Source: Saccharomycopsis malanga
Taxonomy: Eukaryota > Ascomycota > Saccharomycetes > Ascoideales > Saccharomycopsidaceae
Length of the DNA: 64,000 nt
NCBI GenBank assembly: GCA_004014935.1
Contig: CP025325.1
Location: forward strand, 744,001-808,000
Direction of reading: 5' to 3'
Every line of letters begins with the position of its first letter. The stretch's first letter is position 1. Position numbers and translations under genes: made by a program. This document shows positions 56,030 to 64,000 of the stretch, piece after piece. The notes under the pieces are model-generated. The model did no database searches and was not told the DNA's origin. It saw only the letters and a program-made list of their open reading frames with translations.

Positions 56030-56408
56030 ATGTCCTCTGGATTTGGATTGAAAGGCGGCCAGTCCCGTTGTTTTGGTGGTATGTAGTTGATGAGTTTTCA
56101 TGGCAATTGTTGAAAATAATGGATGCCCGCACTTTTTTTCTTCAATGATCCCCACGCTAACATTTTTAGAATTTCAACGTTATATTGAATGCTATACCAG
56201 CGCTAAGACAGAGTCTCCAGCGCAATGCACAGCTAAGGTCGACGACTACTTTGAGTGTCTCCACCACAAGAAAGAAAAGTTGAGAATCCAGACCATCAAG
56301 CGCGAGTTGTTAAATCAAAAGGCGAACAAGCACGATGAAGATAGCGTCAAAACTGTTGTAAACATCAAGTCCTCTCTTCCAGATACATTGGGACTTGTTA
56401 AGGAGTAA
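56030..56408 (+). CDS. Complex I subunit, NDUFS5-like (twin CX9C), two exons
   Basis: Small accessory subunit of mitochondrial NADH:ubiquinone oxidoreductase, imported by the Mia40 route. Exons are 56030-56078 and 56170-56408, giving 95 residues. The intron (56079-56169) has a GTATGT donor, a GCTAAC branch site and a TAG acceptor. The spliced start MSSGFGLKGGQSRCF matches fungal NDUFS5 closely. Two CX9C motifs are formed, CFGEFQRYIEC (its first half in exon 1) and CTAKVDDYFEC, followed by the family motif LHHKKE. An unspliced reading from 56100 would lose the first cysteine. It shows that this yeast has complex I. Confidence 0.88.
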
Positions 56409-56734
56409 ATTTTGTCTGTTTTGGGCCAGATCAAGCCGGTTTTGGTCGGTTGCTGCTCCGCTAATTGCCAAAACTTTGACATTTGGCTTGTATTATCGTA
56501 ATTTATATTTAGCTTGAAAATAACCACATAATCATGTCTATCTTGTCATATTTATTTATTTTTTACGTTTTCTTTCATGTTTGGTTTATGTATGTTATGC
56601 TATTTTCAATGAAAACTACTTTGGTTTATTGTAATGGTTGTGCTATGTAATTTTGAAAATAGTAGGAATATGGGTGAGAATATTAAGATATTACGAATAA
56701 CACTACTACGATCTCAGTTATATATATACAACCT
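56409..56734. other. Intergenic, nothing recognised
   Basis: AT-rich 3' flank of the complex I gene. No gene seen. Confidence 0.5.
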
Positions 56735-57017
56735 TGTATCATTGGTGGTAAACATCTATATGCTTCTAGTCTTATAATCTGATCTACTAGATATCTTAAG
56801 CCCCTTATTCAATTTTTACTCTTTTCATCTTATCAACTCCTTTTTGAGTTGGCACAAGTGGTCTAGAACACTTGATCACCTTGATTAGGTACCTCACTGT
56901 TCTAACCACTATTTAAGACTCTATTTCCTCTTTATTTTAGTCTTCTTTTACCTTTTTATAGAGTTAGCTATCGTTTTACCCATTCTTTGTTCAGTACAAG
57001 TCCATCTTAATATTACA
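56735..57017 (+). mobile_element. Solo LTR, complete ends
   Basis: 283-bp fossil LTR from TGTATCATTGGTGG to CATCTTAATATTACA, with TG...CA ends. No target-site duplication is obvious by eye. The best plus-strand reference copy of this family. Confidence 0.8.
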
Positions 57018-57039
57018 ATATTCTATATATTATATATAG

Positions 57040-57188
57040 CCGCTGGGTTGTATGGCTCAGTGGTTCGTGCTCTATAGAGAACAAACCTAACAGAAACACG
57101 GGTGAGAATATTATGATGGACATTATTGGGCTCTACCAAATCCCTTAGACATAGCGCGTATTTACGAAACTGATATGTGCTGGGCTTT
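57040..57188 (+). repeat. Family A SINE-like repeat, short form
   Basis: TGTATGGCTCAGTGGTTCGT (A box), CCTAACAGAAACACGGGTGA, TAGACATAGCGCGTATTTAC and CTGATATGTGCTGGGCTTTT. Confidence 0.75.
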
Positions 57189-57840
57189 TTATTCAATAAA
57201 CCCAAATTGGTATTTTTCTAGTTCTATGGTCTGATTTATTACATTAATTGTCATTATTCCATGTTTTTTCTACTTGCAATTAGTCTTTTTCATTTTACTA
57301 ATTTTTGGCTAGACTTATTAGTTAGTACTCATAGCCTTTTGTTCTAATATACTTACGAGCCTACACTATTGTCTAGACTCACTTCTGTATATTACCACCT
57401 ATTAGATGTTTGCCACCAATGATACAACAATTGACATAACGTTGTATTATAAACTAAACCTTCACTTATAATTTTGGTAACAAAACATTCAAAATAATTC
57501 ATCACTTATCACTTCCATAAAAATACAGTAAAATAAATCAGAAACTGGAGCAGCGAAAAAACAAAAAAACGAAAATCAAAGTAGCATCAAACCATTTGCA
57601 ACTTAAAGCGACTAGGAACAAAAGTTATTCTAAAATGGACTCGTCTCAACTGAGGTGCTATTGATAAACACATTTCGCTTTACCGAGCCCCATAAAATAT
57701 CCAAAGTATAGAGAATGTTGAAATGTGCTCGTTTGACAATATATATATATTTTTTCCTAGAGGCAAGTTCCTCTAAAAACTTATAATAAACCATACCTTT
57801 TGTAGCCTGAGATAAGGGGTTGTTTAAGACAAAACCCCAT
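57189..57840. other. Intergenic with a small LTR scrap
   Basis: At about 57398-57427 a minus-strand 5' LTR end is present (GATGTTTGCCACCAATGATA). The rest is AT-rich without a gene. Confidence 0.5.
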
Positions 57841-58262
57841 TAAAATCCAAATCTCAAAACAAAGTACATGGTACAAAATACATGGATTTGAAGAGTGTAG
57901 AAATTTAAACTTTTTATGGTTTGGAATACAGTAAAGTCTCTACAATATGACTTGTAAGAATTAACTTTTTGACAAAATTAACAGATTTCCGTTATATTAA
58001 ATAGTTATTGGTAAAATCTTATATTTTTTAGTACAAATAAAACTAGGATATAGTAAAAAAAATCTGAAATGTTGAAGTATGTTTCGCCAGATCGAAACAA
58101 CCTGGATAGCACTGATTTAACTTGATTAAACGTTTGATGATTACTGCAAAACGTCAACAGCGGGAATCGAGTCCCAAAACCTAAATTGAGGAACGCCACA
58201 CTTATTTTCTGCACTATTTTGCGTGGCGCATGGCCCAACCAAATTGGCCACTTGGAAATAGT
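57841..58262 (-). repeat. Family B SINE-like repeat, full length with head
   Basis: Minus-strand copy of about 420 bp. The head at the right has TGGCCAATTTGG (A-box-like) and GGACTCGATTCCCGC (B-box-like), then GTTGACGTTTTGC. The body has TTTTTATGGTTTGGAATACA on the plus strand, and the 3' end (CTCAAAACAAAGTACATGGT) is at the left. Confidence 0.8.
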
Positions 58263-58284
58263 AAGGTGTTACATATTAGGCATA

Positions 58285-58480
58285 TTGAATAATATCTTAT
58301 AATTTAAGCCCAGTGAATATTAGTGTTGTATATTCGCACCATATCTAAAGGAATTTGATAAAACACAGTGGGGAAAAGCCCAAACAAGTCCAATCATCAC
58401 AATTTTCCAATTGAAAAGGTTTGAAAGTAAGCACTAGACTTTTGTCTAGGTCGTATTTGAACTTGTCTGTGGAAACTCAT
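58285..58480 (-). repeat. Family A SINE-like repeat, 3' two thirds
   Basis: TATAATTTAAGCCCAGTGAA, GGAATTTGATAAAACACAGT and GACTTTTGTCTAGGTCGTAT. Head missing. Confidence 0.7.
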
Positions 58481-59116
58481 TGAACAATACAATATTAACA
58501 GACGCTTGAGTGGCATGAGTATAACATTTCATGCTAGATGGAGTTAGATAATGTACGTTGATGTAACATAATGCAGACCTAGGTAATATAATGTTTAAAT
58601 CGGTATCTTTATGCATATTAGTGTGATACTTGCGGTACCACGTGACCATCAAAAAAGCACTCTAAGTAAATAGATGGGGGTGAGATTTGTTTGGCGGGAG
58701 TGCCATTAGTAATTGTTCTAGTGTAAAAGTTTACATAATGGATAGTTTAGCGAGGATTGGCGGTGTGTAATTGAGAGTTGGTTGGGTAAGTAATCTGATT
58801 GTTTGGCAATTATTGTTGTAACTCTATATAAGATTTCCCCTTCGGAACTTACAACTATCCGAATAGTTGGATGTCAAAGTGAAACATCGGAGATTACCCC
58901 AAACGGGCGTACCGGAGCGCGGAAAAAAATTGTCAATTTTTCAGATTACAAAGATAGACTAATAATAAGCGTCACTCAATAAAGTAAGAAAAGCCACAAG
59001 TTATCTCCGTTTGCTACCGGATTTTTTTTCATAGATATATAGAGGGCATATTCTTGTCTGGCAGGTTGAACAGAAAAAAAATAAAGTAGAAAATAAATTT
59101 TTTTTTTAAAAAAAAA
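58481..59116. other. APD1 upstream region
   Basis: No gene recognised. It contains CTATATAAG (TATA-like) at about 58823 and an imperfect inverted motif around ACTATCCGAATAGTTGGA. An unclassified LTR-like origin is possible but unsupported. Confidence 0.4.
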
Positions 59117-59195
59117 CGACACCATCGGGATTCGAACCAATGGTACTTGGGCTTATAAGCAAAGTGCAGAGTCGGTTGACCGCTGGGCCATCCAA
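59117..59195 (-). tRNA. tRNA-like sequence, likely pseudo-tRNA, antisense to the APD1 start
   Basis: On the minus strand there is a perfect A box (TGGCCCAGCGG), a perfect B box (GGTTCGAATCC), a tRNA-like 3' end GATGGTGTCG and then a long T run (Pol III terminator). A TTATAAG-type loop suggests an Ile(TAT)-like anticodon. The 5' acceptor strand (CATTGGA) does not pair with the 3' strand, and the anticodon and T stems are imperfect. So it is probably a broken or 5'-truncated tRNA, yet still Pol III-competent by its boxes. It overlaps the first ~19 codons of APD1. Confidence 0.5.
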
Positions 59196-60024
59196 TGCGG
59201 AGCAGATTGCCAAAGTGGTTCCTCTTAGCGAGTGTCCAGCAGAATGCGAATGTAGTGAAAAATATCCATCGTCATTGAAGATAGACACGCTTACGAGTCT
59301 TAACAACTCCACAAGTCCGTACAAATTGCACTGTGTTATTCCTACTGGAAAAAGCGACTGGAGCCATAATGCTACCGACACCAGTGGCAGTGTGGAGGAT
59401 GCAATAGCACACTGGGCCAAAGGCAATGGCCAGAAGCTTGTGGGCGGAGCTGTGAAGGTCTCGGTGTCGAATATTCCTGTCAATGAAGAAACCGGCTGTT
59501 CCAGTGGAGTAAATGATGTATTATTATTGCCGTACTTTGTATGGATTAAAAAGGTAGATGCACAGGATGCAAGCAAAACGTTTGACAAAGTAATTCCCAT
59601 GTTGATTGATATCGTAAATGGGAACAAACCTCTTCCTTCTGTAATTGCAGGCCATACAATTGAACCATCACTATACAAATCTTATGTGTTTTTATGTTCT
59701 CACCGAACCAGGGACAAACGATGCGGTATAACTGCCCCAATTCTCAAGCGGGAATTCGACCATAACCTCAGAGAATTGGGTCTTCTAAGAGATTTTGGTG
59801 ACGATAGACCAGATGGTGTAGAGGTTGCGTTCATCAACCATGTGGGAGGGCATAAATACGCAGCTAACGTACTCATCTACTTGAAAACAGGCGAAACTAT
59901 CTGGTTAGCAAGAATTGCACCTCCAAATGTTAAACCAATTGTCAATGAAACCATCTTGGGAGGCGGGAAGGTATGGCCAGAAAAAGTAAGACTTGTTCAA
60001 AAGGCTTGTGCAGTCAGTTGGTAG
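59140..60024 (+). CDS. APD1: Apd1-type thioredoxin-like [2Fe-2S] protein
   Basis: Cytosolic ferredoxin-like protein of the sucrase/ferredoxin-like family; in yeast Apd1 binds a [2Fe-2S] cluster with two cysteines and two histidines. 294 residues. LCSHRTRDKRCGITAP supplies C186 and C195, and NHVGGHKYAANV supplies H234 and H238, with the same spacings as S. cerevisiae Apd1. SLKIDTLTSLNNSTSPYKLH, VIPTGKSDWSH and LLLPYFVWI also match it. The only ATG upstream of the conserved part is at 59140, inside the antisense tRNA-like sequence. The first ~19 residues are therefore probably tRNA-derived and not conserved. Confidence 0.9.
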   Translation: MVLGLISKVQSRLTAGPSNAEQIAKVVPLSECPAECECSEKYPSSLKIDTLTSLNNSTSPYKLHCVIPTGKSDWSHNATDTSGSVEDAIAHWAKGNGQKLVGGAVKVSVSNIPVNEETGCSSGVNDVLLLPYFVWIKKVDAQDASKTFDKVIPMLIDIVNGNKPLPSVIAGHTIEPSLYKSYVFLCSHRTRDKRCGITAPILKREFDHNLRELGLLRDFGDDRPDGVEVAFINHVGGHKYAANVLIYLKTGETIWLARIAPPNVKPIVNETILGGGKVWPEKVRLVQKACAVSW

Positions 60025-60124
60025 CTAAATGTAATATATAACTAGAATGATCATTATTATGGTACTGTAGTTGTAATGCAATAGATATGAAGTGTATTAT
60101 TTCAGTTTCAATCAGAATGACGGG
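60025..60124. other. APD1 3' flank
   Basis: Short AT-rich 3' region. No gene. Confidence 0.5.
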
Positions 60125-60302
60125 CCGCTGTGTCATATGGCTCAGTGGCTAGTGCTCTCGGAGAAGAGAAAAAGACCTTGCCAGATAATTTAGCAAATAG
60201 CACTTTCAGAGAAGAGTAAACGACTTATTAGGCTAAAGGGTGGGTCGGTTATGATTAAGAAGATATTTTAGGGTTTCCCCCATTGGGTTTTACCAAATTC
60301 CT
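60125..60302 (+). repeat. Family A SINE-like repeat
   Basis: Double head module (ATATGGCTCAGTGGCTAGTG and TTCAGAGAAGAGTAAACGAC), then GGTTTCCCCCATTGGGTTTT and ACCAAATTCC. The 3' end is missing. Confidence 0.75.
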
Positions 60303-60988
60303 GGCTGTTTCTTGGGTGACTATCTATTTTCCTATAAATCTGTTCCTAATCTGGTATACAGAGAACATTTCTGTTAGCAAAATAACTTTATTACAACGTC
60401 AAAGATGTATTTCCTATTTACTTGTTCTATTTTCAGTCAATACACGTTTTGGCTAGTTATTATCACTATAGTTGATTAATTTGTTCAATTTTCCAGACTA
60501 CAACTCTCATTGTCATTTTTATACTGAAATCCAGTTGTTACTCTTGATAAATATCAATGCATTTTAGTAATACTTTGCAGCTTCTACTAAATTCTCCAGA
60601 AACAAATATTTCAAGATTATAATATTGTACCATTATCAATATACAGCATGTTGTGAATGTGAAATAATATATGCTTCATCTTCTAAAGGAATCTTTATTC
60701 TTGAGACTATTTATTTTCAAGTCTCTCTTTAAGATCTCTTTTCCAAAAATGTTAGCTGTACAAAATTTGTCTCTTTACATTAAACAAGTGGCTTACCACT
60801 TACCAAACTTTATTCTCTTGTTACAATACAATCTATAGGTATTTATTTTTACATAAAGTTATAAATCCAAACCACTTTATACACCAGGCACATAAGATTA
60901 AAGTTTATTCTATAAATTAACACACCAGATGCACCCAACTAACTATAAATCGTGTGCATTGCATTGCAAATTGCTATTTAGATTGAAT
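60303..60988. other. AT-rich intergenic, nothing recognised
   Basis: No gene, tRNA or clear repeat copy was seen. Confidence 0.5.
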
Positions 60989-61236
60989 TGTAATATTAAC
61001 ACGGATTTGTATTGAATGGAGAATGGGTAATCGAAGGCTATAAACAATAGTGTAGATGAAAGAGAATGAAAAGAGGGCTACGACTTGGGTATCAATTGAC
61101 AAGTCTAGCCAATAAGAATTAGTAAATTAAATATGGGACTGTAATAAGAGCAAAACATAGATTAAGGGAGTTTAAGATATCTGGTCGATCAGACCCTACG
61201 GCTAGAAGCATATAGAAATTTACCACCAATGATACA
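60989..61236 (-). mobile_element. Solo LTR, complete ends
   Basis: Minus-strand fossil LTR of about 248 bp. The 5' end TGTATCATTGGTGG is at 61236 and the 3' end (CAATACAAATCCGTGTTAAT then ATTACA) at 60989. Inner sequence matches the 56735 copy with changes and small length differences. Confidence 0.78.
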
Positions 61237-61241
61237 TAATA

Positions 61242-61543
61242 ATAATATCATATATTTCGAGCCCAGCATAGATCAGTTTCGTAAGCCCAATTACGTCCAG
61301 TCATCATAATTTTCTTATTTAATATATTGGAAAATAAGCATTTATTGGTCTAGGTTGTATTTCAGACAGTTGAACTTGTCGGTTAAACATCGTAAAAGTA
61401 GCGAGTAGAAAGTGTTCGTATTAGGAATTAAACCCTTGACATGCCAGGTATCTTCTCTTTTTCGAGAGTACTAGCCGTTAGAGGATCAGGTCTTTTTTTC
61501 CGAAAACATTGACCACTGAACCATACAGCCCAGTGACCTATAT
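61242..61543 (-). repeat. Family A SINE-like repeat, full length
   Basis: Minus-strand copy, next to the LTR: tail (AATAATATCATATATTTCGA), body (TGTATTTCAGACAGTTGAAC), diverged B box (GGAATTAAACCC) and head (TCTCTTTTTCGAGAGTACTA and ACTGAACCATACAGCCCAGT). About 300 bp. Confidence 0.8.
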
Positions 61544-61665
61544 TCTATTATTACTACAAAAAAACCTATTTTACAAATTGAATCATTACATTTTAATATT
61601 GACAGCCAATCACTTTACAAATTGAATCATTACATTTTATTATTGATAGTCAATCACTTTATAAA
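61544..61665. repeat. Direct duplication at the 3' end of the PDI gene
   Basis: TTACAAATTGAATCATTACA is present twice (61572 and 61615), each followed by TTTTAWTATTGAYAG and CAATCACTTTA. A 43-bp tandem duplication. Confidence 0.75.
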
Positions 61666-62796
61666 TCACAATTCATCTCGTATGCCTGAACTGGACAAGT
61701 TCAAAAACCCCTTGAGGATATTGATCCGCTTCACCAAATTGTCATAGATTTTTCCACTGACAGCATTAGTATTCTTGGTCAACATGTTGTTCAATCTATT
61801 ATACTCCTTTTGGAAATAGTCGGTCTCGCCGTTTTTCAATTTGTCCAACAACTTTTCGTAGTATTTGACCGAATAGGCATTTGCCACATCTTTGACAGCA
61901 GCCAACTCCTGATTAGCCTGTGAAATTAATGCGGATTGCTGGCCGTGTGCGGCTTCCGAAAGCTTAATAAGATATTCATCTACAACGGACAATTTTCCAG
62001 CGTGGAAATCCAATGTTCCATCGGATTTTCTACCAATATTACTCTTTTCGTTTACAAACTGTACAAAACTGTCCAAATCACGCCCTCCTACGTATGATTC
62101 AGGGGCTTTTGCTTCCGGGTCAACAGTGCCGTCAATGTAGACAATGGTAGGGAAACTCTGCACCTCAAACTTTTCTAAAATCTTGTCGGCATTTACATCA
62201 CTGGTGATAACATCACCTATTAAAACAGCATCGCCGTCATTCTTGAATACATTGGCCAACTTCACCCATTCAGGCTTCAATTTCTTACAATATCCACACC
62301 ATGAGGCAGTAATACTAATAAAAGCATGCTTTCCTCGGATCTTGTCAAACAACGTCACATCATCCAAATATGTCACGTGATCCTCTACTGTGAGAGCAGC
62401 AGGAGCCTGAATTCCGGTGGAATGTGTGAGAAATGTCTTGAAGCTGTCTAATTCCCGTTTGCCCTCGTAATCTCTTGGTTTCTTCTCTCCTGGATAAAAG
62501 ATTTTCAATGTAGGGAAGCCTCTGATCCCGTAGCGCCGGCCAATCTTATTGTTGACATCAGCATCAATTTTGACAATTTGGATCTTTTCGGTCTTAGCAT
62601 ATGTCTCTGCAAGCTCTTCCCACACAGGTGCAAGGTTTTTGCAATGGCCACACCACAGAGCGTAGAACTCAACAAACGAATATGTGTCAGGCTTGCTGAT
62701 AATCTCGTCAAAATTCAGGTTATCTGCCTCAATGACATGGCTGGCAGTACTGAGCACACAACACGCAAGAAAAAATGCGAATATCCTAGCAATCAT
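61666..62796 (-). CDS. ER protein disulfide isomerase, two thioredoxin domains
   Basis: Oxidoreductase of the ER lumen that forms and reshuffles disulfides. 376 residues. A signal peptide (MIARIFAFFLACCVLSTAS) leads into two tandem thioredoxin domains with active sites WCGHC (about residue 48) and WCGYC (about 166), each with its cis-proline region (GFPTLKIF, SFPTIVYI). An all-helical C-terminal domain of the ERp29c type follows, and the end GIRDEL is a variant of the HDEL/KDEL retention signal. The layout resembles filamentous-fungus TigA/Erp38 and animal P5 or ERp38 types more than the four-domain Pdi1. Complete. Substrates unknown. Confidence 0.93.
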   Translation of the reverse strand: MIARIFAFFLACCVLSTASHVIEADNLNFDEIISKPDTYSFVEFYALWCGHCKNLAPVWEELAETYAKTEKIQIVKIDADVNNKIGRRYGIRGFPTLKIFYPGEKKPRDYEGKRELDSFKTFLTHSTGIQAPAALTVEDHVTYLDDVTLFDKIRGKHAFISITASWCGYCKKLKPEWVKLANVFKNDGDAVLIGDVITSDVNADKILEKFEVQSFPTIVYIDGTVDPEAKAPESYVGGRDLDSFVQFVNEKSNIGRKSDGTLDFHAGKLSVVDEYLIKLSEAAHGQQSALISQANQELAAVKDVANAYSVKYYEKLLDKLKNGETDYFQKEYNRLNNMLTKNTNAVSGKIYDNLVKRINILKGFLNLSSSGIRDEL

Positions 62797-63076
62797 TATA
62801 CAATTTTTGAGATGATTGAAACGTTGATGGGTGGCAATAAGTCATCATCATCATCCCATACTAACTGTATAGCTGTACATATTGCCAATCAGGGTGCCTA
62901 ACCATATACCGCATCGCTCCTAACCAGCATTACCATGACACATAACCGTGTTTGGTAATTCGAGATATTTTTCAAACACATGACACATGCATAAGATGGT
63001 TAAAGAGTATGATGAAAATTTTCACATAGTCAAGGAGTGTGAGGGTATCAACAATAGAAGAACACAAGCTGGAAAG
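62797..63076. promoter_or_regulatory. Divergent promoter of the PDI and MRPS9 genes
   Basis: 280 bp shared upstream region with a short CAT run (TCATCATCATCATCC). No clear UPR element was recognised. Confidence 0.4.
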
Positions 63077-64000
63077 ATGCTGAAAATGCTGTTATTAGGA
63101 AAACGGTTTTTCAGCAGTGGGTTAATTCAGAGTAATGCTTTCAAGTATAGCAGCCCAGGCGTGTATCGAGCAACGTACAAAGTTCCGTCAGTTCCTGATA
63201 TTTCATCAGGGTCTGTTCTTACAGTAAAAGGAAAGACTCTTAAGGGCAGAAATGTTTCTGAGGTGCCGGAATTGGAGCGGATGCGGGTTGTTCCTGCTCT
63301 CGAAACGTTCTACGCCGCTAATCCGATCCATGAAAAGAATATGAGCGATTTACACAAGCTTTTACGTAAGTACATCGACTTGCCTAGAGAACCAACAGTA
63401 GAAAATACCAAACACAAAAATTACAGATGGGTAAATATGAACGAGTACAGATTGATTGGTGGTGGCACAAGATTGAAGCCAGTCCAGTACGCTAAATTGA
63501 TCAAAACATTAGATCGGTTGGACGCAATTGACAGCCAGCTCACCAATAGGGAAATCGTAGATGTCCTAAACAGGTTCAAAAAGCCGGTGGACGGCTCGTC
63601 ACACTTAGAAAACCACAAGACACTCGACAAGTTTGGCAGAGCCATTGCCGTGGGCCGTAGAAAGACAAGTAGTGCCAAGGTATATCTTGTGCGGGGTAAG
63701 GGAGACTTTATTGTCAATGGAAACCCACTCAATGTGGTGTTCCCCCGGTTGTCAGACCGGAGCAAAATTATGTATCCGTTGAAGGTTGTCGATTCAGAGG
63801 GCAAGTACAACATTTTTGTAAAGACTTCCGGTGGAGGTTTGACCGGTAAGGTCGGCGCAATCGCCCTAGGTATAGCCAGAGCCTTGGTTATCTTCAACCC
63901 GTTGTTGAAACCAAGATTGAGAAAGGCCGGCTGTGTTACCAGAGACTCCAGAGAGGTGGAGAGAAAGAAACCAGGTAAGTTCAAGTCTAGAAAGTCGCCT
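63077..64000 (+). CDS. MRPS9: Mitochondrial small-subunit ribosomal protein uS9m, cut by window edge
   Basis: Component of the mitochondrial small ribosomal subunit. 308 codons are visible; only the last few residues lie beyond the edge (the text stops in FKSRKSP, just before the usual short basic end). The ATG at 63077 is the first after an in-frame stop and starts a basic presequence (KRFFSSG). The uS9 core is at the C-terminus: AIAVGRRKTSSAKVYLV, GKGDFIVNGNPLN, VKTSGGGLTGKVGAIALGIA and RKAGCVTRDSREVERKKPG. Length fits fungal Mrps9. Confidence 0.93.
   Translation, partial: MLKMLLLGKRFFSSGLIQSNAFKYSSPGVYRATYKVPSVPDISSGSVLTVKGKTLKGRNVSEVPELERMRVVPALETFYAANPIHEKNMSDLHKLLRKYIDLPREPTVENTKHKNYRWVNMNEYRLIGGGTRLKPVQYAKLIKTLDRLDAIDSQLTNREIVDVLNRFKKPVDGSSHLENHKTLDKFGRAIAVGRRKTSSAKVYLVRGKGDFIVNGNPLNVVFPRLSDRSKIMYPLKVVDSEGKYNIFVKTSGGGLTGKVGAIALGIARALVIFNPLLKPRLRKAGCVTRDSREVERKKPGKFKSRKSP

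Noticed and set aside
58800-58930. Possible LTR with a TATA box upstream of APD1
   Set aside because: No second copy in the window and no clear TG...CA ends; evidence too weak.

Overview
The window looks like a chromosome-internal piece of a budding yeast (Saccharomycotina), most likely in the clade that reads CTG as serine. It carries compact yeast genes and short introns with GTATGT-type donors and TACTAAC-type branch sites. It has a complex I subunit gene, which Saccharomyces lacks. The few CTG codons I checked fall where relatives carry polar residues, including a serine position of Tpt1. There are no bacterial features.

Genes from left to right: ATP19 (ATP synthase subunit k, one intron); a Rua1-type zinc-finger regulator; ENG1 (GH81 glucanase, minus); RSO55 (mitochondrial release-factor-like, three exons); a decayed amino-acid permease (minus); TPT1; tRNA-Arg(ACG) with an intron; SKY1; MRD1 (minus, start codon split by an intron); a CENP-L/Iml3-like kinetochore gene (minus); tRNA-Asn(GTT) (minus); POT1; SYP1; SWE1; CLF1; MSL5 (minus); an NDUFS5-like complex I subunit (one intron); APD1, whose 5' end overlaps an antisense tRNA-like sequence; an ER protein disulfide isomerase (minus); and MRPS9, cut by the right edge. 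TPT1, SKY1, MRD1, CLF1 and MSL5 all act in RNA maturation, but they are spread out and on both strands, so no operon-like grouping is implied.

The space between genes is unusually rich in repeats. From about 7.0 to 13.3 kb lies a two-level satellite: about 11 units of 434-641 bp, each with a constant part rich in CACGTG and a variable run of 23-bp subrepeats, plus a higher-order repeat of about 2.15 kb. Across the rest of the window are about 30 copies of a tRNA-derived, SINE-like family (family A) with RNA polymerase III A and B boxes at the head and an ATT-rich tail. A second tRNA-derived family (family B, about 5 copies) has a 10-bp GTATTTGTTA tail in some copies. Tail expansion seems to have made the long (AAT)n tracts at 25 and 29.6 kb.

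Decayed pieces of Ty3/gypsy and Ty1/copia elements and several solo LTR fragments are also present. The two SINE-like families and the nested satellite are the most unusual content; the split-start intron of MRD1 and the 19-nt microexon of RSO55 are the most unusual gene structures.
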